A stretch of DNA of 64,000 nucleotides from UBA1275 sp038124025 (lineage in GTDB: Bacteria; Bacteroidota; Rhodothermia; Balneolales; Balneolaceae): positions 4,685-68,684 of the forward strand of contig JAYPBC010000010.1 in the NCBI GenBank assembly GCA_038124025.1, read 5' to 3'. Both the position numbers and the translations under genes were made by a program. Numbering within the stretch: position 1 is the first letter of the stretch; each line of letters opens with the position of its first letter. Shown here piece by piece: positions 25,971 to 36,800 of the stretch. Below the pieces are notes generated by a model. It was not told the DNA's origin, ran no database searches, and saw only the letters and a program-made list of their open reading frames with translations.

Positions 25971-26933
25971 AAGAGAGAAGGTATTCCAAAGAAATTCAAG
26001 CTCATCGATAAGGCGTGCTCGAATTTTTTTTGCTTCAACGGACAAGCTTTCTTGGGCTACTCGATACTCTTTTTTTCCATCCTCTGACTCGATTTTAATT
26101 GGTTTGAGACCCGTATAAGCTAAGTCATAAGGACTTGCTCTCATATCAATATGTCGCGCTTGGACAGCCAATTCAAAAGCATCTAGAATGAGTTCACTCG
26201 ATACCCAGGGATAAAATTTATAGGCCCATTTATATACATCCATGTTTGTATGAATGCAGCCTGGTTGTTCAAATTCGGCAAATACATCTCGACTAAGTGA
26301 GTTCCGATTCAAAGGCTGGGCTAAAGGGGTAAAAAAGCGATACGCATCAAAGTGAGTACAGAGTAGATGGTGATTGTCAACAATTTCTGCAATCTTTTCT
26401 TGGCTAAACCTAAGGGGTACTTGATTATGTCTAGACTCTTCTGAACGGTATACCATCGCCCATTCATGTAGTCCAAAGCACCCGTATTGGGGTTTTTTAA
26501 CTTGAGTATTTTGTAATACTTTAATTACCCATGCCAAAGAGTTACGTCTTTTTTCAGGAAAGAGCATAGGGTCTAAATAGGCTGTATCATGGGTTAAACT
26601 AAGTTCGCTTAGAGCCGGTAGATGGGTGTAGGTGGCCTCTCTGCCTTCATTATCGATGACAGAATCTTGTGAGTTTGAATCTAATTCCAGAACATGCCTT
26701 AGCCCAGGTGACCAATTTCTTAGTTTGCTGGGTCTAAATTTATAATATTCAAACAGAAAATCGAGCACAGGCTGCTTTTGTTGCCTTGATCGATTGTCAA
26801 GATACTCGGATAGCAGAGCGTCTGTACGCTGTTCATGTTCTTTTTTCCTTTGAGTCCACTCCTCAAAAGAAAGTGCATGTTCAACTTCCAATAGCTCTGT
26901 GGCTTCAGTACATTTCAAGTCAATTTTTTGCAT
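25965..26933 (-). CDS. Uncharacterised protein of the family annotated as 3-methyladenine DNA glycosylase in Actinobacteria
   Basis: I chose the ATG at 26933 (322 aa, starting MQKIDL); a frame back to 26990 adds 19 unconserved residues. The sequence is soluble and helical. It shares with an actinobacterial family the pattern WTQRKKEHEQRTDALLSEYL, DFLFEYYKFRPSKLRNW, GLHEWAMVYR, HFDAYRFFTP and GCIHTNMDVYKWAYK. That family is annotated as 3-methyladenine DNA glycosylase, but I see no helix-hairpin-helix or AlkA/Tag/AAG motif, so the name may be wrong. Conserved His and Tyr/Asp suggest an enzyme (inference). It is convergent with rpoN. Confidence 0.75.
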   Translation of the reverse strand: MQKIDLKCTEATELLEVEHALSFEEWTQRKKEHEQRTDALLSEYLDNRSRQQKQPVLDFLFEYYKFRPSKLRNWSPGLRHVLELDSNSQDSVIDNEGREATYTHLPALSELSLTHDTAYLDPMLFPEKRRNSLAWVIKVLQNTQVKKPQYGCFGLHEWAMVYRSEESRHNQVPLRFSQEKIAEIVDNHHLLCTHFDAYRFFTPLAQPLNRNSLSRDVFAEFEQPGCIHTNMDVYKWAYKFYPWVSSELILDAFELAVQARHIDMRASPYDLAYTGLKPIKIESEDGKKEYRVAQESLSVEAKKIRARLIDELEFLWNTFSLG

Positions 26934-27053
26934 GTATAAAGATACGAAAATCGAAGATTCAATTAAGCTCCGACTCGATATATATAGCAAGCATCAAAAT
27001 AGTAGAGTCCTTTATTTACTCCTTACAGTACTTCAAATCTTTAGTGTAACACA

Positions 27054-27941
27054 TTGATCAAACAAGTAATATACTTTATAACGCATCTACGATGGCCATA
27101 CCAAACCTTACTTCTTTCAGGTGCCTATACACTGTCAATTTTGTTTGTTTCAGAACCAGATTTTGGGCTGTTTGCAAAATATTTTTTCCTTTGGCATTTA
27201 GGGTTATATGGAGGTGCGACCGCGTTTAATTCATATTGGGATAAAGATGAGGGACCTATAGGGGGGTTAAAGAACCCACCACCTATGCGGCCATGGATGC
27301 GGTGGGCTTCCTTTATCATGATGGTACTTCCCGCTCCATATCTACTGTATGATATTAACTCAGCTATCTTGCCAATAGCTGTATTTGGTATTTATACCCT
27401 TAGTTTTTTTCTTTTTTGGGCTTATTCAAGTCCAATACTTCGGTGGAAAGGCCACCCATATCTTAGTGTACTTGTTATCTTTTTTAGTACGGGAACCAAT
27501 GGCTTTCTTTTAGGTTACTTTGCAGGTAGTGAAACGTCATTTTCCTTACATTCGGTCCTAGCAGCACTAGGGGTTGCCAGTATACTTGTCAGTTTATATC
27601 CCATATCGCAGTTGTTTCAGCTAAAAGAAGACCGCAATCGAGGAGATAAGACCTTTGCCTTACAGGTTGGTGTTGAAGGGGTGCGTATCTTTTATTTCAC
27701 CATGTATGCTTTTGGGTCCTTTTTAGTGAGTGGTTGTTTGTGGCTCGTCAGTTATAAGCTCGCACTGTTTTTCTTTATTGCCTCAGGTACGGGTTTCATA
27801 GTAACGAACAGCGTTCTCAAAAGACTTGAGGGTACTAGTAAAGAGTATAAGCAGATCATGAGAATAAAATATCTCTCTTCATTTAGCTTTCTTTTATATA
27901 TCCTTGTAGCGGCTTGGTATGTACACGCTGATTTTAGCTAG
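27054..27941 (+). CDS. UbiA-family prenyltransferase
   Basis: This 295-aa protein starts at TTG 27054 and has eight or so hydrophobic segments. Both Asp-rich motifs of the UbiA superfamily are present: NSYWDKDEG at 59-67 and a second, EDRNRGDKT, at about residue 195. It should transfer an isoprenoid chain onto an aromatic or similar acceptor in the inner membrane. With menB and menH elsewhere in the window it might be a MenA-like enzyme. However, the first motif and the low similarity to MenA make another role equally likely (for example haem, carotenoid or a lipid quinone). Confidence 0.8.
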   Translation: MIKQVIYFITHLRWPYQTLLLSGAYTLSILFVSEPDFGLFAKYFFLWHLGLYGGATAFNSYWDKDEGPIGGLKNPPPMRPWMRWASFIMMVLPAPYLLYDINSAILPIAVFGIYTLSFFLFWAYSSPILRWKGHPYLSVLVIFFSTGTNGFLLGYFAGSETSFSLHSVLAALGVASILVSLYPISQLFQLKEDRNRGDKTFALQVGVEGVRIFYFTMYAFGSFLVSGCLWLVSYKLALFFFIASGTGFIVTNSVLKRLEGTSKEYKQIMRIKYLSSFSFLLYILVAAWYVHADFS

Positions 27942-28043
27942 ATCATATCATTTAGCTGGTATGAGCTAAGATGGTATTGACGCCCTAGTTTTGCCTTATT
28001 TGATTCCCTAAAGCAATGCAGATTGGTGAAAATAAAAAGCCGA

Positions 28044-30863
28044 TTATTTAACCAAACTCATTGTTCTTGTGGTATTAATCAGCATCTCACCCTCAAGGCT
28101 AAAGGCCTGTAATCGATAAAAATAGGTTCCACTTGATAGGCGATTGGCATCAAAAATTTGTTCATGCCGGCCTGCAGAGAGTACATTTCCAGAAAGTAAC
28201 TCATCTATTTTACGTCCTTGAATATCGTACACCATTAGCTGTACTCTGGCAGGTACTGAGAGCTGGAAAGCAATCTGAGTACTTGGGTTAAATGGATTGG
28301 GATAGTTACCTATGAGTTCAATTTTTTTATCCAATGAAATAGGAGCAATGTCTGGCTCGCTTGAAACTTTACGTGGTACTTCACCGACAAAAATGCCTCG
28401 TCCATGGGTTGCTGCAACAAGTAAGTCATCGGATTCCCTATAATCCAAGTCGGCTATGATAGGAGCCCCCATGGTTTGAAGACCTGTTGGTATCCATTCA
28501 GTATCAACACCATTTAGATCATCGGTCATATATAAGCCAATGCTTGTACCTGCATAATAATACGAACCTCCACCATCGGTTGGGGCGATGGCCGCTGCCC
28601 GAAACGAAGGTCCGTTTTCACCCTCCAAATTACCTCCAACAGCGCTCCAAGTATCACCTCCATTTGAGCTATGGAACAAGCTTTCTACTTCATAGTTTGA
28701 CAATACAACCAAAAGCTCGTTCCCATTCTCTGGGTTAACGTGAATGTCATGTATATAGGAGCCCTCATCAGCACCATTTATGACAGTAATAGTAAACGTA
28801 CTATCATCATCCATGTCATCCATTCGAAGTATTTTCGGTTTTTCAGTGCCTGAACTTCCACCAAGATATAAACGAGTACTAGGCTTGGTCTTACTATAAC
28901 TCAAGGCGGTAATTGTATGTCCTGATCCGACGGAAACGTGTCGCAAACGCGTCCAGCCATTCATGTTTTCCTCGCCCGTATTACGTGCGATTGTAGTCAT
29001 TTCTTTATTCAAGAAAATATGATTTCCAGAAGGATAAGCTACATAATTTTCGTCCGTTGGATCAACAGCAAAGGGGTGTATAAATAATTGACCATTAGCT
29101 TCAGATGGAGAAACATAAGACCAATTTGTAGGATCTCCGGTTGAATTATAGTTGTACCTAATTGCTCTTCCTCGTTGTGAAGACGTTAGAAAATAATTTT
29201 TACCCATATACGCAAACGAACCGTCACCAGAAGACACATCAGAAGATGCTGAATGATTACCGGAAGTATTGTAGCGAAAATACGGAGATCCATTATCTTG
29301 TGTTCCACCTATAATTCGTTTGTCATCGGAATCAGGGTGTACGCTCACGGTATAAAACTGTGTAACATTGTAACCGTCTTCTCGCAAGCTCCAAGAAACA
29401 GGTGTAGTGGTTATGTCAGATGTCACACTTATACCACCATCTTGTGCGCTAAAAGCTCTTTTTGGATTATTAGGATCAAAAACGAGGTTATGCTGATCAG
29501 GATGATGGTTTTTATACCCACTCACATTATTGGCATAGGCATAACCACCAACCCAAATATTTGGGTCGTTACTGGAATTTACTGGACTTCCAAACCCATT
29601 TTTTGATCTGAATAAATTAGTACCTCCAATGAAAACGATATTGTGATTTTCTGGAGAAACCACACACACTAAATTATACCCACCTTGTGGGTTTAAATCA
29701 CCAACGCTTCCACCAAAATTTGGAATATTTTCACTTCTGTTGATTGCGCTTACATAATTTAAATCACTAGTAACAAACAAATAAAAGCTTAGTCCATTTG
29801 CTCCACCGCCTGTATCGGTAAGCAAGTAAAATAGATCTTCAAAGGATGGGGCTACACCAATTTCAGAACGATAATGAGTAGTTGGAAAGTCCTCAGGGGT
29901 AATATCCTGCCAGTTGGTTCCATCGTCGGTTGATACATAAACACCAGGGCTTGAGTTACCTTCACTACTACTAAAGCCGGAAGAGATAATTCCATATAGT
30001 TTTCCAGTTGATGTGATTTCAATATCTGCATATCGATGTTCATTTACACCACCCAAAACTAATGAATAGGTGTTAAAATCGTCCGTTGTTCTAAAAATAC
30101 CAAAGGCATTACTGGTAAAAAAGATACTCCCAGTGGTTGGATTAATTTCGATTGAGCTAATGAAATCAAAAGGTGAGTTAAATGAATTATCCGAGTCTTC
30201 TGTGCTCGCAATTACGTTCCAACTCTCCCCATTATCGGTTGATTTGTATATACCTGAACCATAATAGGTTCCACCGCCACCGCCTCGTGCATCGGTTGAG
30301 CTGTAGTATTCACCTGTTGAATAATACCAAGTATTTTGCGAGTTGGGATGTTGCACTATATCCGTCACGCCTAGATTTTCGCCAGGATTTGATTTTAATG
30401 TCCATGATTTGCCCCCATCAGTACTTTTCCAAATTCCTCCCGAGGCTCCACCTGCTAATAAAATGTTAGAATTGCGCTGATCGATAGCCAAACCACGAGT
30501 TCTACCACCAACATCGTAGGGACCTATTTCTGACCAGGCCATATCGCTTATTATTTTGGCCTTAGGAGCTAATTCTTTGGCAAGTTCTTGGCCAAAGTTC
30601 AGTTCTCTTGATCGTATTCCTCTAGGTATTTCCTGGCTAACAGGATCTTTTAGCATATTAAACAAATATTCCTGCCGGCCTTCATTGGTCGTAGCTCGGT
30701 AATCCATCGCTTTATTCATTTTCGGTAGAACGGCAGAAAAGTCATCAGGTAAGTGGAATCTTTCGGCTTCCTTTTTTTCCAAAGTAGAGGGTAGGTATAC
30801 AATCGACGTTATTATTAACGTACCAAAAAGTAGGTAGAGAGCCGTGTAAAAGGATTTTTTCAT
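28044..30863 (-). CDS. Large secreted beta-propeller (sortilin/BNR-like) protein with type IX secretion-style C-terminal tail
   Basis: This 939-aa protein has an N-terminal signal (MKKSFYTALYLLFGTLIITS, cut after the hydrophobic core). A VPS10/sortilin-like propeller body follows from about residue 105 (IGPYDVGGRTRGLAI), with many Asp-box-like units such as GIWKSTDGGKSW, GIYKSTDNGESW, GVYVSTDDGTNW and SLFHSSNGGDTW. The last 85 residues are a sorting tail starting NYPNPFNPSTQIAFQL with VMVYDIQGRKI-type and SGTYFYRLQA segments. Such tails direct export by the type IX secretion system or surface attachment. It is probably an extracellular adhesin, hydrolase or surface protein; no catalytic site is evident. 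No type IX secretion gene is in the window. Confidence 0.88.
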   Translation of the reverse strand: MKKSFYTALYLLFGTLIITSIVYLPSTLEKKEAERFHLPDDFSAVLPKMNKAMDYRATTNEGRQEYLFNMLKDPVSQEIPRGIRSRELNFGQELAKELAPKAKIISDMAWSEIGPYDVGGRTRGLAIDQRNSNILLAGGASGGIWKSTDGGKSWTLKSNPGENLGVTDIVQHPNSQNTWYYSTGEYYSSTDARGGGGGTYYGSGIYKSTDNGESWNVIASTEDSDNSFNSPFDFISSIEINPTTGSIFFTSNAFGIFRTTDDFNTYSLVLGGVNEHRYADIEITSTGKLYGIISSGFSSSEGNSSPGVYVSTDDGTNWQDITPEDFPTTHYRSEIGVAPSFEDLFYLLTDTGGGANGLSFYLFVTSDLNYVSAINRSENIPNFGGSVGDLNPQGGYNLVCVVSPENHNIVFIGGTNLFRSKNGFGSPVNSSNDPNIWVGGYAYANNVSGYKNHHPDQHNLVFDPNNPKRAFSAQDGGISVTSDITTTPVSWSLREDGYNVTQFYTVSVHPDSDDKRIIGGTQDNGSPYFRYNTSGNHSASSDVSSGDGSFAYMGKNYFLTSSQRGRAIRYNYNSTGDPTNWSYVSPSEANGQLFIHPFAVDPTDENYVAYPSGNHIFLNKEMTTIARNTGEENMNGWTRLRHVSVGSGHTITALSYSKTKPSTRLYLGGSSGTEKPKILRMDDMDDDSTFTITVINGADEGSYIHDIHVNPENGNELLVVLSNYEVESLFHSSNGGDTWSAVGGNLEGENGPSFRAAAIAPTDGGGSYYYAGTSIGLYMTDDLNGVDTEWIPTGLQTMGAPIIADLDYRESDDLLVAATHGRGIFVGEVPRKVSSEPDIAPISLDKKIELIGNYPNPFNPSTQIAFQLSVPARVQLMVYDIQGRKIDELLSGNVLSAGRHEQIFDANRLSSGTYFYRLQAFSLEGEMLINTTRTMSLVK

Positions 30864-31248
30864 AAATAAATAATTTCTTTGAGGAATAGTAATGTAACTA
30901 AGATAGTTAATTATGATTTAGCCTGCTCTTATCAGACTTATATTTGCTTCAAAGCAACATAGATTAATATAATGGAATACAAATTATTCTTATAAAATAT
31001 TTTGCAGTACGATTCAAACTGAAACTACCTCAATTTTTTCCGATATTAATTGTACCCATATTATTGTATTTACGTTTACACTGCAACGTTTTGTACAATT
31101 AAAGACGTTCTATTTGTGATTACAAATACAGACCTATGATCTTGTTCATAGGGTAATTCTAACATAACCTTATGATCTACCTTAAAATATCCACACTCAG
31201 TAGTTCTGAGTTATCATATTGATATTTCAAACCTTCTCCAATAGAACA
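30864..31248. promoter_or_regulatory. Divergent intergenic region with operator-like palindromes (31091-31128)
   Basis: This gap of 385 bp lies between the propeller gene and the aminotransferase. It is AT-rich and holds a perfect palindrome TTGTACAA (31091-31098). It also holds a perfect inverted repeat TATTTGT-N4-ACAAATA (31111-31128), about 120 bp before the aminotransferase ATG, and two copies of TATGATCT (31135-31142 and 31171-31178, 36 bp apart). No TAnnTTTG box was found. No coding frame is convincing. Confidence 0.4.
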
Positions 31249-32460
31249 ATGTCAAATTCATTAGAGCAGTTTAAACACTTTGTAGCTCAAACCAGTGATG
31301 CCCCGATAGGCTTAGAGATTGAGCAGGCAGAAGGCCCATATATACATACTAAACAAGGGAAAAGCTATGTAGATTTTATCTCTGGAATTGCAGTAAGTAG
31401 TTTGGGCCATCGTCATCCAGCCGTAGTGGCGGCTATAAAAAAACAAGTGGATAAACACTTACATGTTATGGTCTATGGTGAGTTTGTGCAAGAGGTACAA
31501 TGGAATTTTGCCAAAGAATTAGTAGAGTTATTGCCCGAGCCATTAGAACAAGTATACTTGGTCAATAGCGGTACCGAAGCAAATGAAGGTGCACTTAAAC
31601 TTGCTAAAAAATCTACCGGACGTACAAAATTAGTAGCTTTTCATAATTCTTACCACGGTGATACCCATGGCTCGCTAAGCGTGACAGGGCGTAATGTCTA
31701 TAGAGATCCTTATTTACCCTTACTTCCAAATGTGTCTTTTTTATCATTCAACGATCTGGACAATCTTAGCCAGATTGACACAGAAACAGCGGCGGTTATT
31801 GTTGAGCCTATTCAGGGGGAGGGTGGAATTATACCCGCTGCTCATGAGTGGTTACAGGCGTTAAGAAAGCGTTGCAGTGATGTAGGAGCGGTCTTAATTT
31901 TTGACGAAATTCAATCCGGTTTTGCGCGAACAGGCCGCTTTTTTGCTTTCGAGCATTATCAAGTAGTCCCTGATATTTTATGTCTGGCAAAGGCCATGTC
32001 AGGTGGAATGCCCATGGGTGCTTTTGTGTCCTCTCAGGAACGGTTCAAAAGTTTCATGTACGATCCACCGCTCAATCATGTCACTACCTTTGGAGGCCAT
32101 CCTGTAAGTGCGGCGGCGGCCTTAGCGAATTTGAGGGTGCTAAAACAAGGAAATTTTATTTCTAAGGCAAAGACAATTGAGCAACATGCTAGAGCTATTT
32201 TGAAAGGGTCTGGCATCGTAGAAGTAAGAGGTATGGGAGCTATGCTAGGCCTTGAGTTACGTGACCGAGTATTAACGCAAAGGGTAGTTGAACACTGTTT
32301 TAACAAAGGCATATTGTTGGGTTGGACCCTTCATTCAAATACCCTTATTAGACTTGCACCCCCCTTAACTATATCCACTAACCTGTTGGTCGAAACATTA
32401 GAGACAATTAAAGAATCAATAGAATATGCCGCTGATTACTCGACAAAATCTGTCCACTAA
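31249..32460 (+). CDS. Class-III pyridoxal-phosphate aminotransferase
   Basis: I chose the ATG at 31249 (403 aa, starting MSNSLEQF) over an upstream TTG. The class-III layout is complete: GIAVSSLGHRHP, the PLP phosphate-binding SGTEANEGALKLA, FHNSYHGDTHG, VEPIQGEGG, FDEIQSGFARTG, and the PLP lysine Lys248 in CLAKAMSGG. Members use ornithine, acetylornithine, 4-aminobutyrate or similar omega-amino donors with 2-oxoglutarate. The gene pairs with the aldehyde dehydrogenase 15 bp downstream, which suggests GABA or a comparable omega-amino acid as donor; this is inference from the pair. Confidence 0.87.
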   Translation: MSNSLEQFKHFVAQTSDAPIGLEIEQAEGPYIHTKQGKSYVDFISGIAVSSLGHRHPAVVAAIKKQVDKHLHVMVYGEFVQEVQWNFAKELVELLPEPLEQVYLVNSGTEANEGALKLAKKSTGRTKLVAFHNSYHGDTHGSLSVTGRNVYRDPYLPLLPNVSFLSFNDLDNLSQIDTETAAVIVEPIQGEGGIIPAAHEWLQALRKRCSDVGAVLIFDEIQSGFARTGRFFAFEHYQVVPDILCLAKAMSGGMPMGAFVSSQERFKSFMYDPPLNHVTTFGGHPVSAAAALANLRVLKQGNFISKAKTIEQHARAILKGSGIVEVRGMGAMLGLELRDRVLTQRVVEHCFNKGILLGWTLHSNTLIRLAPPLTISTNLLVETLETIKESIEYAADYSTKSVH

Positions 32461-32474
32461 ATCCCATCAACACG

Positions 32475-33866
32475 ATGCCTAACAGTACACTGCCGGTAAT
32501 GAAAAGTATAAATCCATCAAGCTTGCAGTTGGTGAAGGAATATCCACAGCATAGCGAGCTGGAGATAGAAGAACGGTTGGCAGAGGTGGGTGCTGCTCAA
32601 AAAAAGTGGCGTGCAACCAATTTTACCCAGCGTAAAGTCTGTATGTATGAGCTAGCCTCGGAGTTAGAACACATTAAACAACATGCTGTGGAAACTATGG
32701 CTTATGAAATGGGTAAGCCATGGGCAGAGGGCCTCAGGGAGATCTCCAAATGTGCGCTGCTTTGCCGATGGTTCGCCGATTCAGCGGAAAGCTATCTATC
32801 AACAGATCACATATCCACGGAATACCAGCGTTCTTATGTCCAATTCGAGCCTTTAGGATGTATTCTAGCCATTATGCCTTGGAATTTTCCTTTTTGGCAA
32901 GTAGTTCGATGTGCTGTACCGGCAATAATGGCGGGAAATGGGATCATTTTGAAACATGCTCCAAGTACCCAAGGCTGCGCAGAAATGATTGAACAACTAT
33001 TTTTAGATGCGGGTTTCCCCAAGGGATTACTGGTCCACCTAAAGGTAGAAAATAGCAGAGTAAAATCGCTTATTGCAGATCCTCAAGTGAATATGATTAC
33101 CTTTACTGGAAGTACGGAGGCAGGACGGGAAGTAGCTAAGCAAGCAGCTGAGAATCTCAAACCTAGTGTGCTAGAATTGGGAGGAAGTGATCCTTATCTG
33201 GTATTTGAAGATGCAGAACTTAAAAAGGCGGTTGAAAAGTGTGCACTGTCTCGATGGTTGAATACCGGTCAGTCCTGCATCGCTGCTAAGCGGATTATTG
33301 TGGTAGATTCGATCTACCAAGAGTTTCTGGAACAGTTTTTAACTTTTGCTCGACAGTACGACTACATAGATCCACTGATCCGCTCATCCAATGGTTTTTT
33401 TGTGGGCCCAATGGCACGACTAGATTTAAGAGATCAACTTGCTAAACAGGTAAGGGAATCTGTTGACCTGGGTGCTCGATGCGAACTAGGAGGACAGATT
33501 CCTGATAGAAAGGGAGCGTATTATCCTGTCACCGTTTTATCCAAAGTAACACCAGGTATGCCAGCTTTTGATCAAGAGTTGTTTGGCCCAGTAGCCGCTA
33601 TCATCCGAGCTAAAGATGATCGACACGCCATTGAACTGGCAAATAAAACCACCTATGGGTTAGGAGCGGCGCTATTTACCAAATCCGCTGTTAGAATAGC
33701 TCAATATCCTACCTTGTTGCAGGTAGGAAACATAGCAATAAATGATATGGTTAAATCCGATCCTCGTCTGCCATTTGGGGGATATAATGAGTCTGGATGG
33801 GGTAAAGAACTAGGTTTGCAAGGTATTAGAGCCTTTACCCGAACTCAAACGGTTGTAGAACCTTAA
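32475..33866 (+). CDS. gabD: NAD(P)-dependent aldehyde dehydrogenase, succinate-semialdehyde dehydrogenase type
   Basis: This 463-aa protein has the full ALDH motifs: PWNFPFWQV, FTGSTEAGREVA, catalytic Glu234 in LELGGSDPYLV, and catalytic Cys268 in NTGQSCIAAKR, then DQELFGPVAAI and LPFGGYNESGWGKELG. The shape (463 aa, short N-terminus) resembles the GabD/Sad group that oxidises succinate semialdehyde to succinate. It is the second gene of a two-gene unit with the aminotransferase and ends 9 bp from the convergent Kgd gene. Kgd homologues can produce succinate semialdehyde, the likely substrate here. Confidence 0.86.
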   Translation: MPNSTLPVMKSINPSSLQLVKEYPQHSELEIEERLAEVGAAQKKWRATNFTQRKVCMYELASELEHIKQHAVETMAYEMGKPWAEGLREISKCALLCRWFADSAESYLSTDHISTEYQRSYVQFEPLGCILAIMPWNFPFWQVVRCAVPAIMAGNGIILKHAPSTQGCAEMIEQLFLDAGFPKGLLVHLKVENSRVKSLIADPQVNMITFTGSTEAGREVAKQAAENLKPSVLELGGSDPYLVFEDAELKKAVEKCALSRWLNTGQSCIAAKRIIVVDSIYQEFLEQFLTFARQYDYIDPLIRSSNGFFVGPMARLDLRDQLAKQVRESVDLGARCELGGQIPDRKGAYYPVTVLSKVTPGMPAFDQELFGPVAAIIRAKDDRHAIELANKTTYGLGAALFTKSAVRIAQYPTLLQVGNIAINDMVKSDPRLPFGGYNESGWGKELGLQGIRAFTRTQTVVEP

Positions 33867-33875
33867 AAACTTTCG

Positions 33876-36800
33876 TTACTTAGCGGGTTGCAAAGCCTGC
33901 ATCACGAGTTGCAATTGTTCGGCATCATGAATTTTTTTCTGCCCAGCAGCGGGTGATGCAGACGCTTGTCTCCCGGCGTAGCGGAGTTTTTGATCTTTGG
34001 CTAAAATTTGTTGAATACGATCCGATACAAAGAACCAAGCGCCCATATTCTTGGGCTCTTCCTGACACCATACAATATCTTTTGCTGCTTTAAAGCTTTT
34101 TAGATACTGTTGTATGTCATGGTCTGGGAAGGGATAAAGTTGCTCAACTCTCACTAGCGCGACCTTATTCAGCGATAATTCCTCGGCTTTTTGGAGTAAA
34201 TCATAGTACACCTTACCTGAACAGATAACCACCCGCTCAACCGATGAGGAGTCGTTTAAGCGATTGTCTTCCAAGAAAGGACGAAAATAACCGTTCGCTA
34301 ATTCATCTACATTAGAGACAGCTTTTGGATGGCGTAAAAGGCTTTTTGGACTCATGAGTATCCCTGGCTTTTTATGCTCCTGAAGGCATTGCTTTCGCAG
34401 CATATGATAATATTGTGCCGGAGTAGTTAAATTAAATACCTGCATATTATCCTCGGCGCACAATTGTAAAAAGCGTTCCAATCTGGCTGAAGAATGCTCA
34501 GGGCCTTGACCCTCGTATCCATGCGGCAAATTCAATAGAAGAGAGGATGTTTGCCCCCATTTTACTTCACTTGAAGAAATAAACTGATCAATAATGATTT
34601 GAGCACCATTGGCAAAGTCACCAAACTGTGCTTCCCAAATTACTAAGGCGTCTTTTTTAACCGCAGAGTAACCAAACTCAAATCCTAACGCTGCATATTC
34701 ACTCAACAGGGAATTGTGAACGTGAAATGAAGCTTGCCCCTCAGTTAGATGATTTAATGGAGTGAAGGTTTGGTCGGTAGCAGTCCCATGCAGTACTGCG
34801 TGACGATGGGAAAAGGTGCCTCGTTCTACATCCTGACCAGTAACGCGAACAGTTTTTCCGTCGGTTAACAAAGAGCCAAATGCCAGAGCCTCAGAGAAAC
34901 CCCAATCCAATTTTTTCTCGTTTTTTTGGACAATTTCTGCTCGTTTGGCCAGTTGACGCAAAAGTTTTGGGTTGGCGTCAAAATCTTTTGGGACAGTATT
35001 TAATTTAACAGCAATCTCTTCCAGTTTTTCCCTTGAAAAAGTAGTATCTGGGAATATGTTCCGGTTTTTTTGAATACTTTCTTTTCTATCAATGAGCTCA
35101 TTGGTAACCTCCAAGTGAGGTATTTTTTTCGCATCTTCAAACGCAGCCATTAACAACTCATCAAACTCAGTAAAAATTTGTTGGGTTTCCTCGGTGGTGA
35201 GTTCTTGGTGCTTGACCAGCCACTCGGTATATAAATCCCTTACCGTCTTATGGCCCTTGATCTCCTTATACATGCCAGGCTGGGTGAAAGCAGGCTCATC
35301 TCCTTCATTATGGCCATGTTTACGGTACCCAATCAAATCAATAATGACATCCTTGCCAAATTTTTGGCGGTACTCAAGGGCCATTTGTATCGCATGAACT
35401 GCCGCTTCAGGATGGTCACCATTTACATGAAAGATGGGAGCAAGAACAGATTTTGCTAAATCAGTTGCATATTCTGTACTTCTACCGTCACTTGGTAGCG
35501 TAGTGAAACCAATCTGGTTGTTAATGATAATATGAACCGTTCCGCCGGTCTTATATCCTTCTAAAAGTGACATATTTAGAGTTTCAGCCACTACCCCTTG
35601 ACCTGCAAATGCCGCGTCACCGTGCATGAGTACAGGGATAATTTTCTTTTGAGCATCATCGGCTTCATGATGATCTTGTACGGCTCGAGAAGCTCCCTCG
35701 ACCACTGGATTAACCGCTTCTAAATGCGAAGGATTAGGCATCAGTTCAATTTCGATATGCTTTTCAGCAGCAGTTATATGAGTACCTTTCGCGCCCAAGT
35801 GATATTTAACATCACCTGAACCCTGAATAGTATCAGGGTCTACATTGCCCTCAAATTCGGCAAATACCCTGTGATAGGGCTTATTCATGATATTTACCAG
35901 CATGTTTAGTCGACCCCTATGTGCCATGCCCATAAACACTTTTTCCACATCATATTCACCCGCTTTCTCCAATAGAAAATGCATCATGGGTATCAAGGTG
36001 TCATTGCCCTCCAATGAAAAACGTTTGTGGCCGATGTACTTTTTGTGGAGAAATTCTTCAAAAGCCATGGCTTGATTAAGCTTTGATAGAATTTGCTTTT
36101 TGTCATCGATGGTTAGAACAGCTTCATTAAGTGAGGATTCCATGCGCTCCCGCAGCCACTTCCGCTCATCCAAATCGAGCAAGTGCATATAATCAGCACC
36201 TATTTGTTCACAATAAGTATCTCGTAAAAGCTTAATAATGACTCGCAAAGTGGCTTGTCGTTTACCCCCAAGTCCACCACAATAAAATTCCCTATCTAAA
36301 TCCCAAACAGACAACCCGTAATAAGCCAAATCTAATTCAGGATTATATCCAGGTTCTTTTTCCAAAGGGTCTAGATCAGCTAATACAAGCCCGCGCATGC
36401 GATACATATTTATCAGTCTCCATACACCAATGGTCCGGCGATCCTCTTCGAGTGTATTCCCACCCCCGTTAAACGGCCCCGAATAAAAATCTTCACCATA
36501 AGGAATAGGATCGTACGGTATTTCTAAGTCAGAAAAAATAGAATCATAAAAATCGGCTTGACCACTGAGAAGATGGTTGACTTCATTTAAAAAAGCACCT
36601 GATTCAGCACCTTGAATAATTCGATGATCATAGGTACAGGTCATCGACATAACTTTCGAAATACCTAGTTGATTTAGCACATCTTTCGACATGTTCTGAA
36701 ACTCAGCGGGGTAGTCAATAGCCCCAGTTGCAATAATAGCTCCTTGGCCAGGCATGAGTCGGGGTACAGAAGATACAGTGCCAAGTGTTCCAGGATTAGT

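Noticed and set aside
25887..26087. 66-codon frame across the 21-bp repeat
   Set aside because: It overlaps the rpoN stop and the opposite gene; the heptad-like pattern is a by-product of the repeat.
27952..27969. Hairpin TTAGCT/AGCTAA after the UbiA-like gene
   Set aside because: No T-run follows on either strand, so it is not a convincing terminator.
29253..30469. Several plus-strand frames opposite the propeller gene
   Set aside because: They are antisense to a continuous protein with repeats and a sorting tail and have no recognisable motifs.
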